From positions 1 to 49,137 of IMG/VR virus record IMGVR_UViG_3300037628_001000: DNA of 49,137 nucleotides; one strand, given 5' to 3'. Of this stretch, positions 38,324-46,379 are shown piece by piece. Every line of letters starts with the position of its first letter. Position 1 is the first letter of the stretch. This DNA is from a virus. The translations under genes and the position numbers were made by a program. A model generated the notes under the pieces. It saw nothing but the letters and a program-made list of their open reading frames with translations. It had not been told where the DNA came from and did no database searches.

Positions 38324-38919
38324 TTCCAGCGACGCCCGCCGATTACCGGCGTCAGATTGATACTCTTTTGCCGGAAGGCGCGGCCTGGCGATCGTCGGGT
38401 GATGGCGCGGGTGTGCGTGATCACCTGCTGGATGCGGCGGCTGTGGAATATGCCCGCATCCATAATCGCCTGCTGGACCTGATCGAAGAATCCGACCCGC
38501 GCACGACCGGGGAAATGCTGACTGATTGGGAACAAGCGGCCGGGCTGCCGGATGATTGTACCGGCCTGGCGGATACGTTGCAGGAGCGCCGCAATCAGCT
38601 GGTTGCCAAGATCACCCAGCGCGGCGGGCAGTCGCGTCAGTTCTTTATCGATGTCGCCGCCGCCCTTGGTTTTACCGTTACCATTACCGAATTCAGCCCG
38701 TTCCAGGTTGGATCATCTTCGGTCGGCGATCCTCTGGCTGGTGAAGATTGGTGGTTCGCTTGGCAGATCAACGCGCCGGAAGAAACTGTGCGCGAATTCC
38801 GCACCGGCCAATCGACCGCCGGTGAGCCGCTGCGCGATTGGGGCAATGATCTTCTCGAATGCGTTATCTCGCGCCTGAAACCTGCGCACACAGACGTTAA
38901 ATACACTTACGGAGGCTGA
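38314..38919 (+). CDS. Baseplate/tail protein (Mu gp48, DUF2313-like)
   Basis: A 201-aa YmfQ/DUF2313-type protein. ADYRRQIDTLLPEGAAWRSS is followed by LLDAAAVEYARIHNRLLDLI, EMLTDWEQAAGLPDDCTGLA and the helix-rich TLQERRNQLVAKITQRGGQS. It links baseplate wedges to the tail fibres in Mu-like phages. It overlaps gp47 by 10 nt and precedes the first fibre gene by 3 nt. Confidence 0.9.
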   Translation: MGVIPATPADYRRQIDTLLPEGAAWRSSGDGAGVRDHLLDAAAVEYARIHNRLLDLIEESDPRTTGEMLTDWEQAAGLPDDCTGLADTLQERRNQLVAKITQRGGQSRQFFIDVAAALGFTVTITEFSPFQVGSSSVGDPLAGEDWWFAWQINAPEETVREFRTGQSTAGEPLRDWGNDLLECVISRLKPAHTDVKYTYGG

Positions 38920-38922
38920 TTT

Positions 38923-40296
38923 ATGTTTCGAATCGACAATGCTACCGCTGCGGCCCTGGCGGCGCCTACCGTTGCGGGACCGAACCCTGATAAATATTTT
39001 ACCGATGGTGATCCTGGCGGCGGCATCCCGGCCACCATCCTTCCGGCTGAATGGGCCAACATGGTTCAGGAAGAAATAGCGGGCTTGATCGAAGCGTCCG
39101 GTCTGACGCTGGATAAATCCGACCGCGCGCAGATGCAATCCGCCGTCCTGATGCGCCACCCGGCCTATAGCGCCGTCTCGGTCGCCGCTGACGGCGATGA
39201 ACTTCTGATCCGCCAGACATCGGGCGGCGCGGTGAAGCGCATCACCATGACGGATCTGTTTACCGACCGGCTGGGCAAGGATGATACCGCCCGCGACATG
39301 GCCGCTGCCGCCTTGGCGCAGGCCGATGCTGCTGGCACGGCCGGACCGAAAGGCCCGTTCGAGTTGGCCGATCCCTTCACCGCCGACAGCCTGGCGGTCA
39401 AGACCAATGCCACTTATGACGCGGCGAATGACTGGTATCACAACCCGTCTGTGTTGACGACATTGTCGGCGACGGCGAAATGGACCGGGGCAACCGGCTC
39501 TTTTACTTTTACCGGCGACGATGTGGATTCAAACGGGACCTCCGACAGCGCGATAAGAATCACAGACACCCTGACGGGTGACTTTGAATATCGCTTCACC
39601 TGGGATGCCTCGGAACATACCTGGTTCGGTATTTACCCAACATCCGAAGATGGCACCTTCAACGGCTTGCAAAGCAATGATGCGGGCAACGCGTCGGCGA
39701 TGACAAATTCGTTCTTCGCCAAAAACACCACCACCACCACCTTTGAAACAAAAGTTGGCGGATCGGTCGAAAATGCCAGCGCCTTCAGCGCCGCCGCTTC
39801 TGATGTGCTTGGAATCAAGCGCGTCGGATCGACCATCACAATCCACAAAAACGGATCAACAATTTATACCTTCACCGCCACATCTTCCGTCGATATGCGG
39901 ATTTTTGTCGGCACAATTTCCGTCGACTCGCCCGCCTGGGCCGATTTCAGCTGGGATCTGATCGTCACCCCCGACAACATGACCTTGCGCCCCTCCGCCG
40001 CCGCTATTCTGACCGCTGATCCGGCGGATACGCTGGCCTATTTCGGGGTTGATCCGGTGTCAGCACTGGCCATGGGAACCGATGTTATTGGCAAGGTATC
40101 GATCGATGGCGGCTCGACCTGGGCCACCGGCACCTGGACGCAGATCGGCGGCTTCGGCACCGCCGGTGAAGAGTTCTGGCGGCTCGACGCCGATGTGTCG
40201 GCCCAGTCCGGGTCCAGCCTGATTTACGAAATTACCACCCTAAACAACAAGGAAATCCGCCTCGGCCGCTGCGCCGGCGTGGTTCCGCTTTACTGA
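38923..40296 (+). CDS. Tail fibre protein (457 aa)
   Basis: The N-terminal ~120 residues look like the baseplate-attachment part of tail fibres (ATAAALAAPTVAGPNPDKYF, GGGIPATILPAEWANMVQEE, IAGLIEASGLTLDKSD). The middle is a beta-rich lectin-like or concanavalin-type domain (ATGSFTFTGDDVDSNGTSDS, YRFTWDASEHTWFGIYPTS-like segment). It is followed by a C-terminal domain (LRPSAAAILTADPADTLAYF, WRLDADVSAQSGSSLIYEIT). It should bind host surface sugars. Specific receptor unknown. Confidence 0.8.
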   Translation: MFRIDNATAAALAAPTVAGPNPDKYFTDGDPGGGIPATILPAEWANMVQEEIAGLIEASGLTLDKSDRAQMQSAVLMRHPAYSAVSVAADGDELLIRQTSGGAVKRITMTDLFTDRLGKDDTARDMAAAALAQADAAGTAGPKGPFELADPFTADSLAVKTNATYDAANDWYHNPSVLTTLSATAKWTGATGSFTFTGDDVDSNGTSDSAIRITDTLTGDFEYRFTWDASEHTWFGIYPTSEDGTFNGLQSNDAGNASAMTNSFFAKNTTTTTFETKVGGSVENASAFSAAASDVLGIKRVGSTITIHKNGSTIYTFTATSSVDMRIFVGTISVDSPAWADFSWDLIVTPDNMTLRPSAAAILTADPADTLAYFGVDPVSALAMGTDVIGKVSIDGGSTWATGTWTQIGGFGTAGEEFWRLDADVSAQSGSSLIYEITTLNNKEIRLGRCAGVVPLY

Positions 40297-40311
40297 TCGG
40301 AGAACAGGTAG

Positions 40312-40494
40312 ATGCCCAAATCATGGAAGCGCCGGCGGCGCGAAGAGTTCCTGGCCAAATGGCCACTGGAAGACCAGGTCGAAGCGCTGATTGAAAATGC
40401 AGATGGCCGACCGGCCAAGTTGAATAAAATTCTTACCGACAAAGCGGATATTGAAACCCGTATACCCGAAACCCCGCGCGGCCCCGTGGCATAA
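40312..40494 (+). CDS. Hypothetical fibre-module protein (60 aa)
   Basis: A small, highly charged protein (KSWKRRRREEFLAKWPLEDQ, then PAKLNKILTDKADIETRIPE), probably helical. GGAGAACAGGTAG precedes its ATG. It sits between two fibre genes, the location used by fibre assembly or accessory proteins. Not recognised. Confidence 0.6.
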   Translation: MPKSWKRRRREEFLAKWPLEDQVEALIENADGRPAKLNKILTDKADIETRIPETPRGPVA

Positions 40495-40497
40495 AAA

Positions 40498-40516
40498 GGC
40501 GTAATTCCGCCGTTTT
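40498..40516 (+). terminator. Weak terminator-like hairpin
   Basis: GGCG (40498-40501), loop TAATTC and CGCC (40508-40511), followed by GTTTT; an A run precedes the stem. Only four GC pairs, so termination would be partial at best. Confidence 0.3.
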
Positions 40517-40537
40517 AGAAATGGGCGCTACCGAAAA

Positions 40538-41011
40538 GTGGAGTGGAAATTGGCTGAATTTCTTGTCGCTGCCGCCCATCACAAAGGCTACGCCATCGGC
40601 GACGTGATCACGATCCATCCCGATGGCTGGGGCTGGACCCGCGCGGAGTTACCTTCGGTCGTAAAACTGCCTGCGATTGCGTACAGCAAGGCCCTGCACC
40701 GGCAGTGCAAGGAGCCTGATTTCGAGCGGTTCGTGTTTCTCGATAAGCCCAGATTGATCGAAGGCGCATCGCGGGTGCCGGTCTCTTTTCGGGACCGTGC
40801 CGGTGTCGAGTTTCGCAACACGAATGATGAGGACCTCAAGGTCAAGACGTTGGATCGGGCGACCTGGGCGATTGATGAGGATTTCTCCGAATTGCGCAAT
40901 GTGGCTGGTGAGGCGATGCCGCATGACGTGCTCGATGTTGATTACGCCAAGCGCCGGGTGAAACTGGTCGGCGCTGCCTTACGCGACAAGGTAATGGACG
41001 CGCCGCTGTGA
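40538..41011 (+). CDS. Hypothetical fibre-module protein (157 aa)
   Basis: Unrecognised protein starting at GTG 40538 or TTG 40550. The N-terminal part is a beta-rich segment (KGYAIGDVITIHPDGWGW), which resembles small domains found beside tail fibre genes. A later FRDRAGVEFRNTNDEDLKVK part follows. It overlaps the large fibre gene by 4 nt (GTGA), suggesting coupled synthesis, for example as a fibre chaperone or attachment factor; that is inference. Confidence 0.55.
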   Translation: MEWKLAEFLVAAAHHKGYAIGDVITIHPDGWGWTRAELPSVVKLPAIAYSKALHRQCKEPDFERFVFLDKPRLIEGASRVPVSFRDRAGVEFRNTNDEDLKVKTLDRATWAIDEDFSELRNVAGEAMPHDVLDVDYAKRRVKLVGAALRDKVMDAPL

Positions 41012-43188
41012 CCGATTTTATCTGCGATGTGGGGTCGGGCGCGGCGGATTATTCAAGCCATGCGTCGTGGGAAAGCGCGGTGGGCTCCGATCTGACCGCC
41101 GCCGCCAACAAGGTGTTTGGAATATCAGGCCACACGGGCAGCGTTGGCGATGGCGCGAGCGTCACCGGTGCAAGTTCAGGCGCAACCGGCGCCGTGTTTC
41201 ACGTCAAGGGAGATGATAGCCAAGTTTACATCGCGGTTCTGACCGGCACGTTTTCCAGTGGCGAGCAGATGGAGGTTGATGGCTCGAACTACGTCACTTT
41301 GTCGGATGCCGGGGCGCAGATCACCAATGCGATATGCAACAAGACCGATCTGGAAGATGTTGTTGCCGAAGATAATGTCACCAATTTCACGACGAGTTCC
41401 ACGCGCAAGCTGAAATATACCGCCAACACAAAGCATGACGGCACGCCGGGATCGGGCGATGGATTTTCCAATAATCAAGGATCAAGCTGGGGAATGATCC
41501 GGCTCTCGGCGGGTGCAGATTATACGACGTTTGATGGGATAACGCTTTCTGCCCTTGATGGCGGTGGTGCGCAGAGGGGGGTTCGTGTTGACACCCTGTC
41601 AACTACCGCAGCAGAGATCCTTTTGCTCAATCTCATGCTGGAAAGACAGATACAGATTGTAGTCACTCCCGTGTCCAACTGGCCGCAATCGGTGCTGTTG
41701 GCCAACTGTATCGGGCACGAGATGATGTACGGCGTGATTGGTAATTCAGGCAACGCGAATCTCGTGAAAGCCTTTAACTGCTCTTTTCAGGGGCAGGGCG
41801 GGACACTTCGGAACGGCTTTCGTTATGTCGATGTTCGGAATTGCTGGGCTGGCGGTTTTTCGGAAGGTGTTGGTAGTTATTGGAATATTTTTCAATCCGG
41901 TTCGAACAGTGTATTTGGCGGTTGTTATTCTACTGATGCTTCCCCTGATATTCCGTCAGGCAATCGCAGCAAGACGGCAACTGACCAGTTTGTTGGCGAT
42001 CCTGCCCCGGCCAGCACGACGGCGGATTTTCACGTCAAGAACACGTCCGCCGATATTTATCATGGCGGCGTAGCGATCGCCGGCATAACCAACGATGCCG
42101 ATGGTGTCAGCTATGACAGCCCGCCAAGTTCGGGGGCGTATGAGTTTGTTGCCAGTGGTTCACCGCTTTCCGCTGGCCTTGGCACCCCTGTTTCTTTCCG
42201 GGTGCTGATGGAAGGCAATACCAATTTTCCGCAGTCCTGGGCATCGCGCTTGGCTGTCAAATCCGGATCGCCGAGCGAGGCATTGGCCGCGATCACGCTG
42301 GGTGCGTCGGCACCCGCGGCGTTTATTCTTGGTCTGAGGGCCGGATATGTGCTTGATGTTGACAGTGTCACCCTTCTGGACGCGCCCGGATTTGTCCCTA
42401 CGTCCTGGTTATCTGAACAGTCGGTGGAAGTCAGGCTGGGCGCGGAAATTCTGGCGGACGTAATTGCCAAAAATCAATCTCCCGTGGCGTGGTCCGGTGG
42501 AATTGGCGTTTCCGCCGATCACCCGTCGCCGGTGGATTTCCTGGCGGATATCCGTACCGCTACCGGATTGCCGGTACCTTGGCTTCGCGCGATCATCGGC
42601 ACTACCGACCTGCCTTTGTCGGGATCGCTGCGCACCGATGCCGGTTATCCTGCACCTCTTTCTTGGTCAGGCGCGATCGGGATTAGTTCCGATCATCCCG
42701 CACCCGTCGATTTTTTGTCCGGCATTGCGGCAGGTGCACTACTGCAATCCGACTGGTTGAGAGACTTTGCCACCGCCGCTGGTGTCCCGGGCGAATTACT
42801 GGCGTCAGCGGTGACCGGTGCTGCGGCGTTGCTCGAATGGACAGGCCGCCTTGTTGCGGACACTGTCAGCCTGCCTGTCGATATCGCCGCGCTGTTGATG
42901 TTCGACACAGGCGCCGATGTCGAAGTCCTGGCAAGTCCGCGTCCGGTATTCAAGGTACCGGCGTCGTTCTTGGGCACTGTGCTTGACGCGCAGGAATTGC
43001 CGGTTTCCTGGGAAGGTGCGGCCACGCTCCGCGCCGGGTTCACCTTGCCGTTGGCGTGGGTTGATCCGGTGCCGCCCGGCACCCCCGAAACAGTGTTTCA
43101 AACCACAGCGCGAAGTGGTGTTTTTGTTACCACGGGTGACGGTCGCATCTTTGCGACGTCACCCCGCAAGAAATCGTTTGATGCCTGA
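41008..43188 (+). CDS. Large beta-helical tail fibre / receptor-binding protein (726 aa)
   Basis: Residues 1-380 are Gly/Ser/Thr-rich with repeated short strands and an ADYTTFDGITLSALDGGGAQ type beta-helix, like phage tailspikes. Residues about 385-720 hold several bacterial-Ig-like or linker modules, including two 58-residue repeats (PVAWSGGIGVSADHPSPVDF at ~491 and PLSWSGAIGISSDHPAPVDF at ~549). The C-terminus (VFVTTGDGRIFATSPRKKSF) may be an assembly tip. It starts with GTG overlapping the previous stop and is followed by a strong terminator. Likely the adhesin that determines host range. Confidence 0.7.
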   Translation: MTDFICDVGSGAADYSSHASWESAVGSDLTAAANKVFGISGHTGSVGDGASVTGASSGATGAVFHVKGDDSQVYIAVLTGTFSSGEQMEVDGSNYVTLSDAGAQITNAICNKTDLEDVVAEDNVTNFTTSSTRKLKYTANTKHDGTPGSGDGFSNNQGSSWGMIRLSAGADYTTFDGITLSALDGGGAQRGVRVDTLSTTAAEILLLNLMLERQIQIVVTPVSNWPQSVLLANCIGHEMMYGVIGNSGNANLVKAFNCSFQGQGGTLRNGFRYVDVRNCWAGGFSEGVGSYWNIFQSGSNSVFGGCYSTDASPDIPSGNRSKTATDQFVGDPAPASTTADFHVKNTSADIYHGGVAIAGITNDADGVSYDSPPSSGAYEFVASGSPLSAGLGTPVSFRVLMEGNTNFPQSWASRLAVKSGSPSEALAAITLGASAPAAFILGLRAGYVLDVDSVTLLDAPGFVPTSWLSEQSVEVRLGAEILADVIAKNQSPVAWSGGIGVSADHPSPVDFLADIRTATGLPVPWLRAIIGTTDLPLSGSLRTDAGYPAPLSWSGAIGISSDHPAPVDFLSGIAAGALLQSDWLRDFATAAGVPGELLASAVTGAAALLEWTGRLVADTVSLPVDIAALLMFDTGADVEVLASPRPVFKVPASFLGTVLDAQELPVSWEGAATLRAGFTLPLAWVDPVPPGTPETVFQTTARSGVFVTTGDGRIFATSPRKKSFDA

Positions 43189-43213
43189 ACCGGGATAATT
43201 TTTTGCAATCACC

Positions 43214-43236
43214 ACCGCCGCAAGGCGGTTTTTTTA
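43214..43236 (+). terminator. Rho-independent terminator after fibre genes
   Basis: Stem ACCGCC (43214-43219), tetraloop GCAA and GGCGGT (43224-43229), followed by an uninterrupted run of T to 43236. A GGAGG Shine-Dalgarno sequence for the next gene begins shortly after. Confidence 0.85.
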
Positions 43237-43258
43237 TGACCACTTCGGAGGATGAACA

Positions 43259-44242
43259 GTGTCGATTCTGAAAAGCGATATCAAAGTTTATGGCAGCGCC
43301 AACATGCAGGACGGTGATACCGGCACGCAGGGTGGCGCCATCGACAAGGCGAAGAAAATCAGCTTTGAAGACCTTTCTGCCAACGTCAATCTTCAGATTG
43401 TGTCATCGGCGGCCGGGGACACATCCCAAACCGTCACTGTCACCGGCCGTGACGCCGGCGGCGCGGTGATTTCAGAAGGCAAGACCCTTTCTGGCATCAC
43501 GCCGGTAGCAATGACGGTCAATACCGTCTGGGAACGTATTCTGAAGGCGATCAAATCCGCCACAACGACTGGCGATGTTGCGGTTGAAAGCGCCACTACC
43601 ACCCGTTCCAACACCGCCACCGGCGGCGGGGCTGCCACAGCCAGTGTCGATCCTTATATCGACCTGGATGCTGGAGCATCGGCCAGTGATGATTTTTATA
43701 ACGGTAAGGTGATCCGTTTGACCAGCGGTACCGGCGCTAATCAGATCGCCACGATCGTGGATTACGACGGCACCCTGAAACGGGCTTACGTGTCCGGTGA
43801 TTGGGGCACCGTCCCTGACGCAACGTCGGTGTTCCGCATCAGCGAAGGTGTGGTGTTTGATAAGGCCCCGAACGAGGTCACCGAGGTCCGCCGCGCCTTT
43901 TATGCCGCAGCGGCCGAAGCGCTGGGCGGTTCCGCGAAGGACTATTACGAAAAAATCTATTTCGCCAACACCCATGGCACCCTGACGCTGACATCGCCCC
44001 AGATCACCGAAGCGGCCGACCCGTCCGGCCTGATCGATTTCGGGCTTGAGAACAGCGCCGACGACACCGCCACCAACCGACTGACGGCGCCCGCCAGTGT
44101 GACGTTCAACAGTACCGCCAAGGCGATCAGCGACCTTGCCGCCGCTGCCGATCAGGGCGTCTGGCTGCATCTTGCCCTGGCGGCCGGTGAGGCGGCCCAG
44201 AAGACGACATACACGCCCCAGATCGACGGTACGACCACGTAA
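43259..44242 (+). CDS. Hypothetical structural protein (327 aa)
   Basis: The GTG start is preceded by CGGAGG. The protein is Thr/Ala/Gly-rich and beta-rich, with short segments such as NVNLQIVSSAAGDTSQTVTV and YIDLDAGASASDDFYNGKVI. This is the composition of virion surface or fibre proteins, and similar unnamed proteins occur next to fibre genes of alphaproteobacterial phages. No enzyme motif. It begins a new transcription unit after a terminator. Confidence 0.6.
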   Translation: MSILKSDIKVYGSANMQDGDTGTQGGAIDKAKKISFEDLSANVNLQIVSSAAGDTSQTVTVTGRDAGGAVISEGKTLSGITPVAMTVNTVWERILKAIKSATTTGDVAVESATTTRSNTATGGGAATASVDPYIDLDAGASASDDFYNGKVIRLTSGTGANQIATIVDYDGTLKRAYVSGDWGTVPDATSVFRISEGVVFDKAPNEVTEVRRAFYAAAAEALGGSAKDYYEKIYFANTHGTLTLTSPQITEAADPSGLIDFGLENSADDTATNRLTAPASVTFNSTAKAISDLAAAADQGVWLHLALAAGEAAQKTTYTPQIDGTTT

Positions 44243-44253
44243 GGGGTGGGCCT

Positions 44254-44577
44254 GTGATTTTTCTAGGCGAAGATAACAAACCCGCCGGTGCGCATGCGCC
44301 GTTCTCGATCGACTGGGCCGCGACATTGGCGGAAGGGGGCTTCGCCACCGCCAATATTCAGGCCGAACGATGGAAATTGCCGGATGATGTTGCTGCCGAC
44401 GACACCATTGCCATTACGCACAGCGATCGCCAGGGCAGCGTTCACACGGCCTGGGTGAAGGGTGGCACGGCCGGTGCGGTCTACGACCTGGTATCTGAAA
44501 TCGACTTGCCGGAACCGACGCCCGGCGCCGGCGTTCAGACCCGCCAACGCGCTTTTAAACTCATTGTGACCGGATAA
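44254..44577 (+). CDS. Hypothetical beta-rich protein (107 aa)
   Basis: Starts with GTG at 44254. The product contains FSIDWAATLAEGGFATANIQ and VKGGTAGAVYDLVSEIDLPE and ends in FKLIVTG, a pattern of beta strands seen in small phage structural domains (Ig-like or fibre-tip). It follows the 327-aa gene by 11 nt, so the two are probably co-expressed and may be partners. Confidence 0.55.
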   Translation: MIFLGEDNKPAGAHAPFSIDWAATLAEGGFATANIQAERWKLPDDVAADDTIAITHSDRQGSVHTAWVKGGTAGAVYDLVSEIDLPEPTPGAGVQTRQRAFKLIVTG

Positions 44578-44583
44578 AAGGGG

Positions 44584-44904
44584 ATGAAAATGAAGACATT
44601 ACGCGCCTGCTTTGTACTGTTTTTTTGTGTGTTTCTGATGGCGCTGGCGGGCGTATCCGCCCCCGCCTTGTCCCGCGTGACGGCGGACCGAATCCCCTGC
44701 ATGCCTTATGAGAAAATGAGGGCCTTTCTTTCCGTCAACCATGGCGAAAGCCGGTTCTGGATGGCCCGCGTTCCAAACGGTGTGGAAATCATCGCCTGGC
44801 GCAACGGTGCGCGCGGCTGGACGCTTGTTTCCAGACTTCCATCCGGATCGACCTGCATCCTGATGTCGGGTCTGCAAAACGCCCCGCCGCAGCCATCGCG
44901 ATAA
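44584..44904 (+). CDS. Secreted hypothetical protein (106 aa)
   Basis: An N-terminal signal peptide (MKMKTLRACFVLFFCVFLMA) with likely cleavage after the SAPALS region around residue 30. The mature part is small, with FLSVNHGESRFWMARVPNGV and IIAWRNGARGWTLVSRLPSG and two cysteines that could pair in the periplasm. Proteins of this kind occur near lysis genes in alphaproteobacterial prophages. A spanin-like or conversion role is possible, but no lipobox is visible. Confidence 0.6.
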   Translation: MKMKTLRACFVLFFCVFLMALAGVSAPALSRVTADRIPCMPYEKMRAFLSVNHGESRFWMARVPNGVEIIAWRNGARGWTLVSRLPSGSTCILMSGLQNAPPQPSR

Positions 44905-44948
44905 ACGCCTGATTGGTTCAATAGTTAAAATAAAAAAAGGGGCAGGCC

Positions 44949-45269
44949 ATGCCGCCGGATGACGATCGCGCCATCGGAATGATCATCGAGCACAAGGAAC
45001 AGTGCAATGAGCGGATGAATGAAATCCGCAAAATGTTGCGCACATTATCCAGTGACATCAAGGCGGTAGCGGATCGGTTTGAAGGTGATATTTCCGAACT
45101 GCACCGCCGCCTGGATTCCGTCATCGCCCAGCGGGAAAAGGACAAGGATCAGGCGCGCACGCGCGCCATAACTGTTGCGGTGTCAATAGGCCTGCCCGCA
45201 GCGGGCTTGCTGCTGGCGCTGACCGGCTGGGCTTTTCGCCAACTCTATCTTTTGCAGACAGGTGTCTGA
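44949..45269 (+). CDS. Holin-like membrane protein with coiled coil (106 aa)
   Basis: A cytoplasmic-type coiled coil (about 10-65, IIEHKEQCNERMNEIRKMLR onward) is followed by one transmembrane span near the C-terminus (AVSIGLPAAGLLLALTGWAF). The layout resembles haemolysin XhlA-type holin accessory proteins. It directly precedes the endolysin by 3 nt, which supports a lysis role. RBS AAAAAAGGGG. Holin function is inference from layout. Confidence 0.65.
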   Translation: MPPDDDRAIGMIIEHKEQCNERMNEIRKMLRTLSSDIKAVADRFEGDISELHRRLDSVIAQREKDKDQARTRAITVAVSIGLPAAGLLLALTGWAFRQLYLLQTGV

Positions 45270-45272
45270 CCG

Positions 45273-45734
45273 GTGCCACATTACGGATCTGTGTCGCGCC
45301 GCCGACTTGATACCTGCGCCCCACCGCTTCAGTTACTGTTCAACCGGGTAATTCTGACCGTTGACTGCACCATCCTTGAAGGCCACCGCCCGCACGCCAG
45401 GCAGGCGGAACTGTTCGCGAAGGGCCTCTCAGAAGTCCGGATTTCCAAACACAATAAACTGCCATCCGATGCTACCGATGCCGGACCATATCCAATTCCG
45501 GATAAGTGGGGTGCACTGCCCAACCCGGACGACTTTGAATCCACGGCCAAATTCATGACCGCTCAGCGCACCGCCGCCAAGGAGCTGACCCGGTTTTATT
45601 ATTTCGGCGGTTTTGTGCTGGCGACCGCACGCATGATGGGAATCGGTCTGCGCTGGGGTGGGGACTGGGACGGCGACCATCATTTCAACGATCAAAGTTT
45701 TGACGATCTGGTTCACTTCGAACTGAAGGACTAG
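45273..45734 (+). CDS. Endolysin, M15 peptidase family
   Basis: A 153-aa VanY/L-alanyl-D-glutamate-type peptidase that cleaves peptidoglycan cross-bridges. The zinc-binding pattern is SKHNKLPSDATDAGP (H60, D69) and the C-terminal DDLVHFEL (H148). RWGGDWDGDHHFNDQ is the conserved Asp/Trp-rich loop. It starts with GTG at 45273. No signal peptide, so export needs the neighbouring holin. Placement after the holin-like gene is normal for phage lysis cassettes. Confidence 0.92.
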   Translation: MPHYGSVSRRRLDTCAPPLQLLFNRVILTVDCTILEGHRPHARQAELFAKGLSEVRISKHNKLPSDATDAGPYPIPDKWGALPNPDDFESTAKFMTAQRTAAKELTRFYYFGGFVLATARMMGIGLRWGGDWDGDHHFNDQSFDDLVHFELKD

Positions 45735-45738
45735 CCCC

Positions 45739-45780
45739 ATGAAAACCGCCCTGGTCGGCAACGTGGCGTGCCGCCGGTGA
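45739..45780 (+). CDS. Possible 13-codon leader coupled to lipase
   Basis: An ATG at 45739, just after the endolysin stop, opens MKTALVGNVACRR and closes with TGA at 45778-45780. This stop overlaps GTG 45777, a possible lipase start, in the GTGA arrangement seen elsewhere in this phage. It may set translation of the lipase. A chance frame cannot be excluded. Confidence 0.35.
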   Translation: MKTALVGNVACRR

Positions 45781-46376
45781 CCCCGCTCGACCTGGCGCTG
45801 GCCTCGCAGACCGCATATCACGAGAGTGACATCAGCAGGAAAGGTGTCGAACTGACCATCCGCCGCCATGACAAAACGGTTGTCATCGCGTTTCGGGGAA
45901 CAGAGTTTGACGGCCGTGACATCCTGCGCGACATCAAACTCTGGCCGTGGCGGGATAGCCGCATTGGCTGGTGTCATTACGGTTTTTTGATGGGCGCGCG
46001 GGAAGTCTATCCCGAAATCCTGACCCGCCTGAACATCTGGGACCCGCGCGCAATATACCTTACCGGTCACAGCCTTGGCGCCGCCATGGCAACCATCACC
46101 GCTGCCTTGCTGACATGGGAATTTCCGGCCTCTGTCCTGCACCTGGTCACGTTCGGCAGCCCCCGGGCCGGCCGGTCACTTGAACAACACCTGGTGGGGG
46201 TGGATGAACGCCGCACCGTGTTTGGCCGCGACGCTGTAACAGCCGTGCCGTCCCCGATGTTTTACCGCCATGTCGGCGGCCCTGTCCGCCTTGGTGCCCC
46301 CACCGACGATATGTTGTTCGATCACCGCCTCGCCAATTATGTCGAGGCGGAGCGGACAAAACAGAAGGAATTTTGA
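45777..46376 (+). CDS. Class 3 lipase
   Basis: A 199-aa alpha/beta hydrolase of the lipase class 3 (fungal lipase-like) group. VVIAFRGTEFDGRDILRDIK gives the strand before the oxyanion hole. LTGHSLGAAMATITA contains the nucleophile serine (S99 from this start). VTFGSPRAG follows, and the catalytic His is expected in FDHRLANYV near the end. It would hydrolyse lipids or esters. The start may be GTG 45777 (coupled to a 13-codon frame) or GTG 45768. Next to the endolysin, it could attack the envelope at lysis or act as a lysogenic-conversion gene. Confidence 0.88.
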   Translation: MTPLDLALASQTAYHESDISRKGVELTIRRHDKTVVIAFRGTEFDGRDILRDIKLWPWRDSRIGWCHYGFLMGAREVYPEILTRLNIWDPRAIYLTGHSLGAAMATITAALLTWEFPASVLHLVTFGSPRAGRSLEQHLVGVDERRTVFGRDAVTAVPSPMFYRHVGGPVRLGAPTDDMLFDHRLANYVEAERTKQKEF

Positions 46377-46379
46377 CCG

